This document shows, one piece after another, positions 25,053 to 37,619 of a DNA stretch of 64,000 bases. Made by a program: the position numbers and the translations under genes. The notes beneath the pieces are model-generated. The model had not been told where the DNA came from and made no database searches. It worked only from the letters and a program-made list of their open reading frames with translations. Origin of the DNA: Geosiphon pyriformis (lineage: Eukaryota > Glomeromycota > Glomeromycetes > Archaeosporales > Geosiphonaceae); NCBI GenBank assembly GCA_016748015.1, contig JAAOMT010000503.1:550509-614508 (forward strand), read 5' to 3'. Each line of letters begins with the position of its first letter. Positions within the stretch are counted from its first letter, which is position 1.

Positions 25053-25353
25053 GCGCCAGATGGGTCCAATGTTGGGTCATCGAAAAGATTTGAACAGCAG
25101 CCCGACGAAAAGTTTGACTGTGCCCCAACACCAGTTTGTGGCATGACGAAAAGTATTTGAATGCAACGAAACGAAAAGTTTCCCTGCACGCCACTTAATT
25201 TTTATCAGCGCCAGATGAGTCCAATGTTGGGCCATCGAGAAGATTTGAACAGCAGCCAGACGAAAAGTTTGCCTGTGCCCCAACACCAGTTTGTGGCTCG
25301 ACGAAAAGTCTTGAATGCAACGAAACGAAAAGTTTCCCTGCACGCCACTTAAT
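25053..25353. repeat. Two tandem copies of a ~147-bp unit (period 155 bp)
   Basis: Copy 1 is 25053-25199 and copy 2 is 25208-25353, both starting GCGCCAGATG and ending CGCCACTTAAT, with about ten differences. Each unit contains several copies of the short motif ACGAAAAGTTT (also CGAAAAGATTT and ACGAAAAGTAT). A related ACGAAAAATTT lies just upstream at 25038. GC content is much higher than in neighbouring DNA. No protein is evident; both strands show open frames only because of the repeat structure. Confidence 0.9.
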
Positions 25354-25589
25354 CATGTTCTTAACAAAAAAAAGTTTTCTTGCCTCTCTATAGCGATTCA
25401 GAAGAGATTTTGCCTTTTTTTGTCTTCCTTCTTCGTCACTTTATTCTGTTTTATCCTCTGCTGAATTTAGCATAAATGCCTTTTAATGTTAATCATGAAT
25501 TTTCTAAAGTAGTGATGGTTTTTGAGTTGAGTATACAGGTAAATTGCCTTAATTCCCGATGAATCCGCTAACAATAATTTACTAAGCTT

Positions 25590-25915
25590 TTTCTAATATT
25601 TTGATGAATTAAATATACATTCAGCAAACTACAAGTTATTTTAGCAAAATATCAAGTATTTCAGTATATTTCGTCAAATTTCTAAATATTTGGCAAATTC
25701 TTGAATGTTACATAGTTTAGAATATTGCATAATTTGATTATTATATTTAGTTATACTTGTATATTATACAAATTGAATTATTAATTGAATAGTAATATTT
25801 GATACTTTAATTAAATAATAAATAATAAATTGAAAATAATATTATATATTAATTGATAATAAAAATTATTAGGGTAATTTTATGCTATTTAATAATTAAA
25901 TTTTTGCCTGATAAT
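25590..25915 (-). mobile_element. R1 repeat, copy 3 (partial, reverse orientation)
   Basis: Reverse complement matches the first third of copy 1: the block around TATGTAACATTCAA, the minisatellite region, and the end near GCATAAAATTACC. It ends at the same point as copy 1 (GATAAT for GGTAAC). The part beyond the minisatellite is missing. Confidence 0.65.
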
Positions 25916-26907
25916 CTAAAAATTTTTATAGTTGAGTTTTTTGTATAAAAAATAAAGATTTAATATTAATAGCTTTTAATACTTTGTATTTTATTTTTTT
26001 GATATAATAACTAGTTTATCTTAATGTTTTTTGTTTTTTTGATAAGTTAATCTTATGCTTATTTTACATTTTTTACCAAATTATTTGTAAGATTATAACT
26101 TAAAAACCAAATTTAAAATTTTATTTGAAAAAAGCTTTATATTTAAAAACTTTTTTTTTTCTTATTTTTATGATTACAATTAAAGCAAAGAGTAAAAAAG
26201 TTTTAAATATTACTTTTCCTATAGTAACTAATAAAGTTTCAACAAAAAAAGATTTTTCTATTGTTAAAGCAGCTAAACAAAATATTCTAACAATGTTTTT
26301 TTTAAATATTAATAGTAAAAAGCTGTTTTTGACAGCTTTAAAAACAATTTTTTTGCCTTTGGCTAGTGGTTTTTTTTTTAATTTAAGTTTTTTTTAAGAG
26401 ATACATTTAAGTTAATCTTAGTATTGTTTTTATTTTCTCTAAAAACCCAAAGATTTGTAACAATAATTGAATTAACAAACTGATCTTTCTTATTTTTATT
26501 ACTAATATTATTACTATTTTTACAGATTAGAATAACAAGCTAATAGATAGCAAAAAAGAATAAGATTGTAGAATAATAGAATTAATCAAAGAAAGTTCAA
26601 CTTTAAAGAATAAATTAAATAAATATAGATTCAATATATGAAATTAGTTTTATAAAATATTTCAGTCACTATCTTTTCAAAAAATAACCAGAAAATTTAA
26701 AGATAAAAAAATAGTCTGTACTGTTAACAAATAATAATATACTGGTATAATTCTATGTTTTACATTAGTATTCTTAAAATTTAATATTAAGTATCAGATG
26801 TATTCTTTAGTTATGTTTTATTTAATAATCTTTAAATACTACAATTATATGAGTCAGAAAAAGAATAGGTAAATGCCAATAAATAATTTTTTATTTCAAG
26901 ATATTTA

Positions 26908-27866
26908 GTATTACTGGAGGTTTTTGGTTTTTTTTTAAATGTTGCTAATATCTGTTCCTGTTAATTCATGTTTTCTAAAAGCTAGTAAACTTCTAATAAC
27001 TGAATTTATCTTTAAATTATCTTTTATAATTTAAATTACTGGGCTTATAAGTAGAAAAGCCAATTTTATGTTAGTTGCTTTATATAGTTATATTATAAGA
27101 AATGTCAACTTTTTCTCAGAAATTGTTTATCTAAAAGTTTACTTAAAATATGTAGTTACTTTGTTGTAAAAGTTAACTTTTCTATAAAAATTGTGTTTGT
27201 AAACTATCTTAATGATTATAATAAAAAAAATAAAAAAAAATAAAAAAATGTAAAAGAAATAGAATTTTTGTCAAGAGAATTGTTTTCTGTTTAAATTTAG
27301 AATCATTAACAGATTACTAAAATAAGTAGCTAGTCAATTTCAAAATGTTAGTTGAAATTTTGAAGAATGTTAAGTATAATTATTTAAAAAAATTGAATTT
27401 TCAAAGTATTTAATTTTTATTTGTTTTTTTGTAAAGATATGTGTAAGATAATTAATTTTACTAAGATAATTCCGAATAAGATATATTTTCTTAATGAAAA
27501 AAACTCTTTTTTTATACAACTTATTGTAATACTAGTCTATAAATTTAAACTTTCTTTTTTGTTATAATTTCAATAAACTAAAGATACATTTTAATAAACT
27601 ATTAACTATTTTAGTAAATTATCCATTATTTTGATAAATTTCTACAAATTTTGGTGAATTCTTAAATATTACATAGTTCAAGATATTATGTAATTTAATT
27701 ATCTTAATTTCTATTGTACAAATTGGATTATTAGTTAACTAATAATATTCAATAATTTGATTAAATAATAAGTGATAATTGAAACAATATTTAATATATG
27801 CTAGTTAATAATAGGAAATATAAAGGTAATTTTATGCTAATTAATAGCTAAAATTCTATTGATAAT
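26908..27866 (-). mobile_element. R1 repeat, copy 2 (near full length, reverse orientation)
   Basis: Begins ATTACTGGAGGT (complement of the copy 1 right end) and ends GATAAT (copy 1 left end GTTACC), 959 bp against 978. Shared landmarks in order are TAACTGAATTTATCTT, CTGGGCTTATRAGT, the double GTCAACT..TTACTTT block, the minisatellite region, and TACATAGTTC followed by ATTATGYAAT. It is more A/T-rich than copy 1, as if C->T and G->A changes had accumulated. Confidence 0.7.
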
Positions 27867-28017
27867 ATCGAATACTTGAAGATAAAAAAAAAATAAGTAA
27901 TAAGAGAAAAATTGAGATTATAGTTGTTATTTTATTTATTTTTGATTAATTGCTACATAATACTTTTACAGTTAAAAAACTTATTACTTATATAGCTATA
28001 AAAAGTAGTTAATGATT

Positions 28018-28089
28018 AGATCAATAATTAAGTTAATAATCAGATTAACAATTAGGTCAATAATCAGATTATTAATCAGATCAATAATT
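28018..28089. repeat. 12-bp minisatellite, six units
   Basis: Units read AGATCAATAATT, AAGTTAATAATC, AGATTAACAATT, AGGTCAATAATC, AGATTATTAATC, AGATCAATAATT. The period is exactly 12 throughout. Confidence 0.85.
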
Positions 28090-29978
28090 ACTATTTAAAA
28101 ATAGAGTGGCCAATTATATAATATTAATAGGTAATATATATAATAATTAATAAAAACTACAAGTTTCAATCATAATACTATTATTTTACAAATGACCAAA
28201 AAAATCAAAGAGTTAAAAAACAATAACAGTTACTTGAATCTACTATTATTATACCAAATATTTTTGTAGTTTTAAATAAGATCTTGAATAAAATTTCTTT
28301 AACAAAAACCAGTTCTTTTCTTAATATAAATAACAACAATAATAGCATATATTTCAAAATAAGTTAAGATTAACTACTAATTATATTGTTAAATATAATG
28401 TTTTCTAACAAATTATTATTAATTTTAAAGGCAAAATAACTTATTAAATTATCTAATTTTAAAAATTAAGCTGATTAAATGAAAACCAAATCAACTTTTG
28501 CTTTTTTGTTTTTGATATTGTCTCAAATAATGCTTGAAAAACAATTTTCAATTATCAAAAAATTTTTAAGTAAGTAGTTTTTACTTTAATACTTAATGCT
28601 ATTTTCAAAATTAAATTAGTCTTAATTAATTTTTTGTTTTATTTATTGTTTGGTCAAACTTTTTTTTAGTTGTATTGTTTTTGAAATTAGTAATATGATT
28701 TTTTAGATTAATAACTATATCTGTTTTATTTTTCATTTTCTTAATTTGTATTATTGTTAACATTTTATTATTGTTACTTTTAAGTCTTGTAAAATACTAA
28801 AGCTTATTATAATAAAAACTAGTATTCTGTACAAATATTGTATTTAGTGAAAAATTTTTGAATGTTGTCACTATTATAAATATTAAAGTTTGAACTATTT
28901 TTTTTACTAAATATAAGATTTTTTTTTTTAAATTGTTTTTTAGGTTTGTTGTTGGCTTCAAATTTTTTATGTTTTTTTCTATTAATCAAAAATCTTATAC
29001 TAAAATTTTTGCTCTTTTGGCTTCTTTTTCTGTTGTTTTTTTGGTTGTTTCTGCTGTTTATTCTGTTGTTAAGTCCAGATTAAATTTTTTGAAAACTTAA
29101 ATTTCAAGTTTGGCTGTTTTAATAAAATTTGTTATTAAGTCTATTGATTTTTGGTTACTTTGGTTACCCTTTTTTAAATAAGCATATTGCTAAGACTTTT
29201 TAAATAAAAAAAATCTGTGCCATAAAATATACTGTTAATAATTTTTATAATTTTCTAATTAGTGTTTTTAAAGACATTATATGTTTCAAGTTTAAGATTA
29301 ACTTTAGTAAAATAGACTATAATAGAATACTAGCTGTTAAGTCTTTTTTTTAAGTAAAAATACTATTAAATAAGTTATTGCTTTATAATACATGTTAAAT
29401 ACTAAAACTTATAATAATATAGAATTAACTAGATTATTTTTTAATAAGTTTATTTTTGATTTTAAAAATTTAAATAGTATTATTAAGAAAATTTATGGAC
29501 TGAATTTACTTTTGGCTTCTTTTGTTTTAATATAATATTGTTTTAATTGGTTTAAGTTACTAATTATATATAAAAAATACATAATTTATATCTAGTTTAG
29601 ATTATTTAATTTGATATATTATATTAAATTGTATTTAAACTTTATTTGTTAAATATAAAAAAAAACATTAAATATGTAAACTTATAAAAAATAATTAAAA
29701 AAATATATTATAATATAATAATATACAAAAATATATAATTATATTTTATAATTTAATTAAAAATAATCTTATTTTAAATAATATATAATTTTAATAATTT
29801 TAATAAAAAAATATATTAATTAATTAAATAATTTTAAAAAATAAACAAAAAAATTTTGGAAAAAAACTTCTTTATCTCTTTTATCTTAAATTCCCAAAAA
29901 AGAGTTGAAAGTTTTTTTTGAAAGAAGTTTTTTACAATTCAGTATGATAAATTCAAACCTTTTTTTGATTTTGAGACT

Positions 29979-31803
29979 ATGGTTGGCCCCAGTATTGCTG
30001 TCATGAAAGGAGTTGTTAAAGATTCTGGCTTTGGTGGAGATTTCAGGCCTGTTTTGCCAAGAAAAAAAAGGAAGGGTAATGCTTTGGAGAAGAATGTTGG
30101 AAACAAAGAAAGATCTGCTAAGGAGCCAAGTGGTCATTCATGAGGGTCTAAAACTGGTAACACCACCAAGTCTGATAGTATTGACATGGAAAAAAAATGT
30201 TTGGTTAAGAAAACCAGTTTTAACTATAGTAAGAGTAGTGTTTTTGCTAATAGGAATCCTAATTAGACACTTAAGGAGCCAGGTATCAAGATTAAGAAAG
30301 CATTAGGCAAGCCATTAAGAAAGATAAATTTCACTAGTTATGGTGATATGAATGATGTTCTGTCAGATGGTTTTTTAGAACTTCCTCTTTCTTTGAAGAA
30401 TTTGGTTAATGTCTCTGTTCAGAAGTCTTTTGCTTTAGATATTAGGCTGGATAAAGTGGCTGAGAAATCTTCTCAGGATAAATTTTCAGTGGTCAAAAAA
30501 TTATTTTCAGAAATCAATAGTTTTGGGAGAGCCTCTACTCTTTCAAAATTTTCTGGAATCATTTGTGTGACATTTACTTTCGAATTGGGTTTAATGAAAG
30601 CCACTGAAAAGACTACTGGTGCAAAGATCTTAGTAAATGCCAATCTCAAAAGATCTATTGGACATTCAGATTGGGCTGTGGTATTAAAAAAAATTCCAAT
30701 TGGAACATCAGTAGAGACTGTGTGTATTGTATTATCCAAATATGGTGTGGTGGTGTTGATCAAGATACAACTGGTGGGTTTATGGCAAAAAGCTGTAGTC
30801 AAATTTGGTAAGATTAAACAGACTAATTTGGTTATAATTTATTGGTCTTTCCTGATTGAGAAGAATGCTGTACATGTGGCCAGGGCTGATAAGGATAGAA
30901 AATCATAGGATGTAAGGAATCATCATAAGGCTTTGCTTTATACTCTATTAATGAGAATAAACACTCATAACATCTGAGATTTTATTGGCTTCATTGATGG
31001 GAAAATATGTGCTATTGATTGACATCTGGTTATATATGTTTGAACCAGATGTGCCATTGTTTGTTTTGATTTAACTATATCCTTAGATGCTGCTATGTCT
31101 ACTACTCCAGTTTTGAGAGGTGTAAATCTATGCTGGTCTCATTTGGGTTTTTGCTAAATATGCTAAATATGAGAAAATAGGTCATACATTATTGGGCTGT
31201 TCTGTGAGTGGGAATTTTCTTACTGGGAGATCTTTTCATAGAACACTTTCAAACACAGATAAAAGCAAGCTGGCTGCTATTTATGCCAAATGCTTGGCCC
31301 TTGTTGCTCATCTTATTGCCTTTGGTGGAATTTCTTGGGCAAAAATTGCTGGTGAATCTTTGTTTTCTCTTCCTCTTTTTGTGCATAATAATTTGGTTAA
31401 TTCTGGCTCTTTTTTGGAGATGAGGCCTATTCTATCTGTTATATTTGATATTGAAAAAAGGTTCGCTGTTTTGGAGAGCAGTTTTACCAGTCTTGTAAGA
31501 CAAATTAGTAAGTTGGCTAAGAGATTGGACCCACTCATGCTGGCAGTTTTCCAGCTTAGTCCTGGATGTCAGCTGCCAATGACCCCCCCATTACAGGATC
31601 AAGTGGGTAATGTAGTAATAGAAAAGGGTTCAGATAGGATTACAGATGGTAGAACTGCTGCGAATTTGGACTCTTCTGTCTTTCCCAAGATAAAAAGACT
31701 GGAAAACATATTAGAAGAGCTTTCTGCTTTAGTTCTAAGTCTGACAGCAAAATTTGATGGTTTGATTTTGGCTGGTAATGTATTTTTCAAACCCTCTTCT
31801 TAA
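29979..31803 (+). pseudogene. L3 ORF1: gag-like protein, broken
   Basis: ATG at 29979 (MVGPSIAVMKGVVKDSG) with a basic run RKKRKG; a stop near 30141 follows. The RRM-like region is open at 30348-30908 and includes VQKSFALDIRLDKVAEKSS, VVLKKIPIGTSVE and WSFLIEKNAVHVARA. The knuckle near 31150 reads KYAKYEKIGHTLLGC, where two expected Cys are Tyr (a G->A change each), so zinc binding is lost. The tail (31192-31803) is open and ends TAATG, overlapping the ORF2 start. Confidence 0.82.
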
Positions 31804-34800
31804 TGATTGGTCTAGTTTAAAAGTTTGCCACATGTAATGTAAGAAGATTGAACAATTCTGTGAAGCTAAACAATGTCATTTGTTGGCACAAAAACAAAAA
31901 CAATTTGGTTTCTATTTTTACAAAATCAAAGTTAAAAGAGAAGATTTGCTCTTGAATTGTCAACAAATTTGATAGTGTTTGGGTGTTTACTTCTGGTTTG
32001 GAATTTGGTCATCTGGGTGCTAAGGTCATGGTCATCATGAATTTTTTGTTGGCGAAACATGTGTACAGGGTTTCAGAAGTGCCTGGTTGGCTCCTGTCTA
32101 TCAGGTTGCTTTTTAAGAATAAACTTTCAGTTTTAGTTTTGGAACTTTATGCTGATGCTTCTCAAGCAGTTCACTTTTCTCAGGCTGGTAAAATCAACTC
32201 TCTCATTGCAAAGGCTGTAAATAAATCTTCTTTTGTCATTCTTGGTGGTGACTTCAATAAAGATGATTTGCATAAAAGTGCAAGTTTCAAAAGGTGTCTT
32301 AATCTTGGTTTGGTTAATTTTTTGGCTGAGAGCACAGTGTTAAAAAAGCCTACTTGAGAAAACTCTAGAGACATCATGAAAACAATTGATTACATGTTGG
32401 TTTCTCCAAACTTGGCCAGCACAATAGTACATCATGACATTTTTGGAGTGGATGAGCATTTTGACACAAATCACCAGGTTGTTTCTGTGTCTATTGGTTT
32501 GGAAGGGCTTTTAAATATACAGTTAAACTTTTTTCATAAACAGGCAAATAGAAATCATTAGAAATTTGATTTCAAACATGCTGGGAAAGAGAAATGGAAC
32601 AATTTTAAAAATGCTATATCAGCCAATACTGCAATGTTCTCAAGTGAATTTGCTGTCTCTGTAGTATTTTCAAATTTGGACACTATGTGGGATGTTGTTT
32701 GCAGAATAATAACTCTTTCAGCAAATGAAACATTAAAAAAAAAATGATTTAAGGGTTATGATAAAGTTTTCACCAAAGAGTTTTTTAGATTTTATAGATT
32801 GAAGTTGTTGGTATCTAAGCTAATTAAGGCTTCCTGTCTGGTTTTTAATGTGGAATTTGTATTTTTGTTGGATACATAGATTGAACTTGATGCTGTTAGT
32901 GTGTTGGTGGTAAACTCTTTATTTTTTTCAGGTTCCAATTTTGACATGATTCATTCTGCTCTGGCTAAGACAAAGAAATTTTACTGCTTCACTAAATTGC
33001 TGGAATCCAGGCATGCTGAGGAATCATGCATTAGAGCAACTGTTAATAAGAGGATAAAAAGTTTTAAGTCAGACAAGGAACATACCATCAGAAATGTTTT
33101 GGAGCATCCTTTTTACAAAGTGGTATTGGATCATCTGGTTGTAGAGAATGAGTTGGTATTGGAGCCCAGCCTAGTTAAGTTTGGTGTGGATGGAATCATA
33201 GAAGATTGGACCAGAAAGCACAGGGTGGTGTCTGATGTTTCAGATGACTGGTTACAACAATACCAGTCTTTGGAGTATGTTTTTGATGGTGCCTTTCTGG
33301 ATGTAATGTGTTTAGTTAATTTTGATGAGTTGCTTGGTGTGGTTTCTAATCTGCCTGAGGACAAAGCTGCTGGTCTTTCTGGGATTTTGAATAAGCTTTA
33401 AAAGCATTGTGACAAGTCAATCTTGGATATGCTTTTGGTGCTTTTGAATTTTTGTCTAATCTGTAAGTCAGTATTCAGTACTTAGAAGGAAGCTTGGGTC
33501 TTGATAATTTCCAAGCCATATGAATGGAAGAGAGTTCTTATAAACACCTGATCTATTGTCTTGATCAAAACTGCCCACAAGATCCTTTCTAAGATTCTTT
33601 TGGATAGGATTTCATCAGTCTGTAGCACTTATGATGTTTTGCATGAGGACAATTTTTTAGTTTTAAGAGGTACAACAACACAGTCTTCTATTTTTGCTAT
33701 TGGTTCAGTTATTGAAAATGCTCTGGAGAAAGATCATGAACTCTGGTTGGTTTTGTAAAACATGTAAAAGGCTTATGATTCTGTTGGATGGGAGCATCTT
33801 CGAAACAGTTTGGTTAGAATAAAAATGTGTAACAGATTCATTAGATTTTTTAATGATATTCATAATGATTGCATTAATAGGGTTATAACAGATTTTGGTT
33901 TGTTAGATAAGTACAAGATGCATGATGGCTTAAATTAAAGGGAGGTGTTCTTACTACTTCTTTGGTGTATATTTTATGATTCTCTTCTGTGGGAAGTCAA
34001 GAAACAAGTAAGTGGGTGTGGGTATAAGTTGAATTCTTACTTCATTTTTAGATGTGATCGTGCCAAATCTCAGACTAATCTCTCTTTTTTTTTTGCCACA
34101 GATGCTTTTGTTAATGATACTATATGGGTTGGCAGTAATCGAAGTGCTATGCAGCACAATTTTAACATTGCTAGTGAATTTTTTGATATCAATAACATTG
34201 CAATTAATAATGACAAAACTGTGGCCATCCCTATGAATTGCCGAGTTATGAATTCCTCTCTGTTAATCAGTGGGTCACCAATTTCTGTTGCCAAGAAAGG
34301 GGAATCACATTACTATTTGGGTATCTTTTTGTTCACTGAGAGTCTTTCAAAGCCTAACTTGGCTAAGGCAAATTCTGATGTCCAGTTTTTTGCTAACTTT
34401 GTTCTAAAAAAGACGGTTTTTGATAAGCAGTTTATATATTTAGTTTCAGCAGTCCTCTATCTTATTATTGGCTATAGAATACAATTTAGTTTTGTTCCTA
34501 CCAGTGTATACAATAAGTAAAACATTTTGATTCATAAGAACTTAAAGTCTAAGTCTGGTTTGTCACATGACTTTCCCAATAATGCAATTTATCATCCTTC
34601 TCTGTATAATATGAAGACCTTTGAGCAAATTCAGACTGAAAGCAAAGTGGTCTCAGTTATTTTTTTGCAAACTCTATTAGAATTTTGGGTAGGCTGTTTT
34701 CTCACCAGTCACATGATCTTCAGGTTCTTTGCTAGTGTCCACTTCACTTTTTGCAATACCCAGTTTGTGTCAAGATCAACTCTTTGGATAATTTTTTAGC

Positions 34801-36041
34801 AGGTATGGTGCATATTTTCTCTGGAAGTGAATTAACTTTGAGTGGCTCTCTGGCCAGTGTTTTTTGTTATTGTGACAGAACCCCTATGTTTCTTGTTCTC
34901 AGTAAATCAAATTATCTTAAGTATGTCTCTTCACTTTGGTGTTATGGAATTGCTTTTGTAGACCAACTTTGTAACTAGAGTAGAGCTATTTTCAATTAGA
35001 AGACCTTCAAACAATAAAAGCAGTTGGACTCATGTGGTCCAGTTCCTATCTGGTTTGAGCTTTCTGTTCAGTTTCTTGATAGTGCATCTTCTCGGTCTGT
35101 CTGTTCCTCACTTTTGGACAATTGTGGCTCTTTGAATATTCTTCAGTCTAGTAAGTTTAGTGTTATTAGTGATGGTTTGTTGTGTGCTGATATCAATCAT
35201 TTTTCTGTCTATATGGATGGATCATTGAGTGGTTTAAGAACTTTGAATATGAAAGCTGGGGCTGCTGTTTTCTTTGAGGACATAGATATGGGTTTGAATG
35301 TGGGAGTGTCTGGTTTGATGTTTTCCACTATGATAGAATTGCAGACTATTGCTCTGGCTCTTGAGTGTGTTCCTTCTTCTCACTTAGTCGACTTGTTCTT
35401 GAACAGTCAAGCGGCTTTGAACGCATGCAAGTTGGAGTTGGAATTGGCTTACCCAGATTTCAGAAATTGGTATTGGATTGAATACCACCACATTGCCAGT
35501 GTTATTTGTCATAAGAATTTGAATATTAATTGGCATAAGATTAAAAGTCATTTGGAAGTTTCAGACAATGAGTGTGCTGATAAGTTGGCCAGAGCTGCTG
35601 CCCTTTCTAATTGGCATCTGCTCTATTTAGTTAATGAACACTTTTTTAGAGTTGGTGGTACAGCTGTTTCTAGTAATTCTAGGTATTTTGTTTGGGATGT
35701 TTTTCAGTCTGTTCATTATGTGCATTGGGAAGTTGGTTCTGATTCCTGGGTGGTGGCAAACCATTTGCATGCAGATATTGACTGGCTTAAATTATCTCTG
35801 GTTTGGCATCTGGATTTTTACATGGCTGCTGGTTTTACTAGTAAGTAAACTGCTAGCTTCCAGACATATTTTATGAAGGCCTTGCACTATTGGCTCTTTG
35901 TTGCTGTGCATAAACAACTTTATGATAAGCAGTACCCTAGTGTGGTGTGTTTGTTTTATGATAATGTTAAAGTCTTGAACCATGCTTTTTCTTGTTCATT
36001 TGATGCTGCTAATTGTGCTCAGTTGGTAAACATTCATGCAT
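31803..36041 (+). pseudogene. L3 ORF2: endonuclease / RT / RNase H, broken and 3' truncated
   Basis: ATG at 31803. The endonuclease has CNVRRLN, an intact GGDFNKDD motif and DTNHQVVSVS (for SDH). The RT region includes KAAGLSGILNKL and an FxDD box reading FVND at 34107-34118, so the first Asp is lost. RNase H (35200-35600) has YMDGS and IELQ, but LNSQ replaces LDSQ (35402-35404); NECADKLA is kept. The finger reads CLFY where L2 has CLLC. The frame is lost at 36041 at the LTR junction. Confidence 0.85.
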
Positions 36042-36346
36042 TGTTACAGATGATTATTTGGAGTCTCAAGTCAAATAACAAATCCATAACTTGGTGCTTA
36101 GTTGATACTCGGGTGTTGATATCTGAAGGTTTTGTTGTGAAGTTCTTTGTATAATGAACAGAGATTCAATTGTTGTCTTTTCCGTAGCCTCCCAGAATTG
36201 CAATTCTGTCGAATTTTTTTCTCAGTATAGTGGCCAGTAATCTTGGCAGAGATGCCTTTCTGGTAAGCTATCCTTAAATTCTCAATTTCTATATCCTTCT
36301 TTTGGAGTCTTTTACCAGGCTATCCTTGATGTCAATAACTTAGTGC
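36042..36346 (-). repeat. LTR fragment of Ty3-type element D
   Basis: Begins TGTTACAG directly in L3 sequence. It aligns with the start of the element A LTR (CTTTGTATAATGAACAGAGATTC, then CTGGTAAGCTATC), but it is a separate, diverged copy. It breaks off at 36346, where a second LTR (TGTTATAAATG) begins, so element A inserted into D. The rest of D must lie beyond the window. Confidence 0.75.
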
Positions 36347-37601
36347 TGTTATAAATGATTACTTAGAGTGTTAGAGTAAGTAATAAGACCTATAACTTGG
36401 TGCTCAAGGCTGTTGTCAATGATAAAATCTGAAAATGCATTTATCTGAAGGGTTTGGTTGAGTCCTTTGTATAATGAACAGAGATTCAGTAGTAATAGTT
36501 TTATCTGTAGCTTCCCAAAACTACAGTTTTATCAATTTCTTTCTCAGCTTGATGGCCGGTATTCTTCCTGGTAAGCTATTCTCAATTGAGTGTCCTACCC
36601 TTATTTTTGGGTTTTTTACCAGTACTATATTTTGATGTTAGTACTTTCGTGTGATAATTCTCTTTAATAAAGTTAGTAATAACAGTAAAACAAAAAAAAA
36701 TGAAATGGAAATAAAATAAAGAAATAAGCCAAGGTAATGAATAAGTTAGTATCCTATCAATAGCCATGATTAAGAGCTATTGTTCCAACATGATTAAGTA
36801 TCAATTACTATTAACATAAAGTGTTGATAGTGGAGAGTGAATTTATATGGTAAATGATTTATTTATTTAATATTTGTGGATGGGAGATTTTTAACTAAAG
36901 ATTCTGCTCTTTTTATTTCTAATACTACTGCTATATATACATAATTTATGTTCTACAAGATTGCTCACATTCCCGAGCAATGTGTTATGATTTTTTGAGC
37001 AATACTCATATTGCTGAGCAATGTGCCCTAATTTTCTAATATTGCTCTATATTGCTGAGCAATGTGCCATGTTTTCTGATATTGCTCCACATTGCTGAGC
37101 AATGTGCTCACATGCTACATGCTATTCACTTATTGGTCTACTATTTCCCTATATCTGTTTTATTTTTATGAGTAACAGCACTTAACTTTTTAATCAATTA
37201 GTAAAACAAAGAAATGAAAACATAAAAAAAATAAAAGAAAATAAAAAAATAAACAAAAGCAATTGCAAGTTAGTATTCTGTTAATAGCTGTAATCAAGAG
37301 CTATTGTTCCAGCATAGTTAAGTATCAATTACTATCAACATAAAGTGTTGATAGTGGAGAGTAGATTTATATGGTAAATGATTTATTTATTTAATATTTG
37401 TAGATGGGAGATTTCTAACTAAAGATTCTGTTCTTTTTACTTCTAATGCTACTGCTATATATACATAATTTATGTTCTACAAGATCACTCACATTCCCAA
37501 GCAATATGCTATGATTTCTTGAGCAATGTGTTCATGTGCTACATGCTATTCACTTATTGGTATACTATTTTCTTATATCTGTTTTCTTTCTATGAATAAC
37601 A
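36347..37601 (-). repeat. Element A 3' LTR (composite, with internal duplication)
   Basis: Ends TGTTA/TAACA. Contains two related units, 36347-37174 and about 37175-37601; both end in CTATGARTAACA. Each unit has the hairpin CTATYAACATAAAGTGTTGATAG (36808-36830 and 37332-37354), a TATATATACATAA stretch and a cluster of ATTGCTNAGCAATGTG palindromes (four in the first unit, fewer in the second). The same two-unit structure occurs in the 5' LTR. Confidence 0.8.
36965..37106. repeat. Cluster of LTR palindromes CACATTGCTNAGCAATGTG
   Basis: At least four copies in 140 bp. The best is 37088-37106, a perfect 9-bp inverted repeat around one base. Matching clusters occur in the 5' LTR at about 46645-46755 and 47135-47290. 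They lie in U3 close to a TATA-like stretch, so they could be binding sites for a regulator; that role is inference. Confidence 0.75.
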
Positions 37602-37619
37602 TTATCTTCTCCTTTTTAA

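Larger units (their letters stand above)
25920..29560 (+). mobile_element. Strongly AT-degraded LINE relic (low confidence)
   Basis: Two stretches look like LINE ORF1. At 26125-26397 is an open frame with NKVSTKKDFSIVKAAKQNIL, which resembles a block I know from ORF1 of related LINEs. At 28960-29190 the frame reads SRLNFLKT then ISSLAVLIKFVIKSID, comparable to the heptad-like tail KRFAVLESSFTSLVRQISK of L3 ORF1 (31455-31510). The intervening DNA includes R1 copy 2. Everything else is too A/T-rich to align by eye. It may be an old copy mutated toward A/T. Confidence 0.35.
29865..36041 (+). mobile_element. LINE L3: non-LTR retrotransposon, 3' end cut off by an LTR element
   Basis: The 5' end shares the AAACTTCTTTNTCTCTT start with L2. 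ORF1 and ORF2 follow the same plan as L1 and L2 but are clearly diverged, so L3 is a different subfamily. It stops at 36041, where TGTTACAG begins an LTR. The missing end of ORF2 and the 3' UTR should lie beyond the nested elements, outside the window. Confidence 0.88.

Noticed and set aside
25053-25353. Repeats as a CRISPR-like array
   Set aside because: Only two long units with diverged internal motifs and an 8-base gap; eukaryotic context; no spacers.
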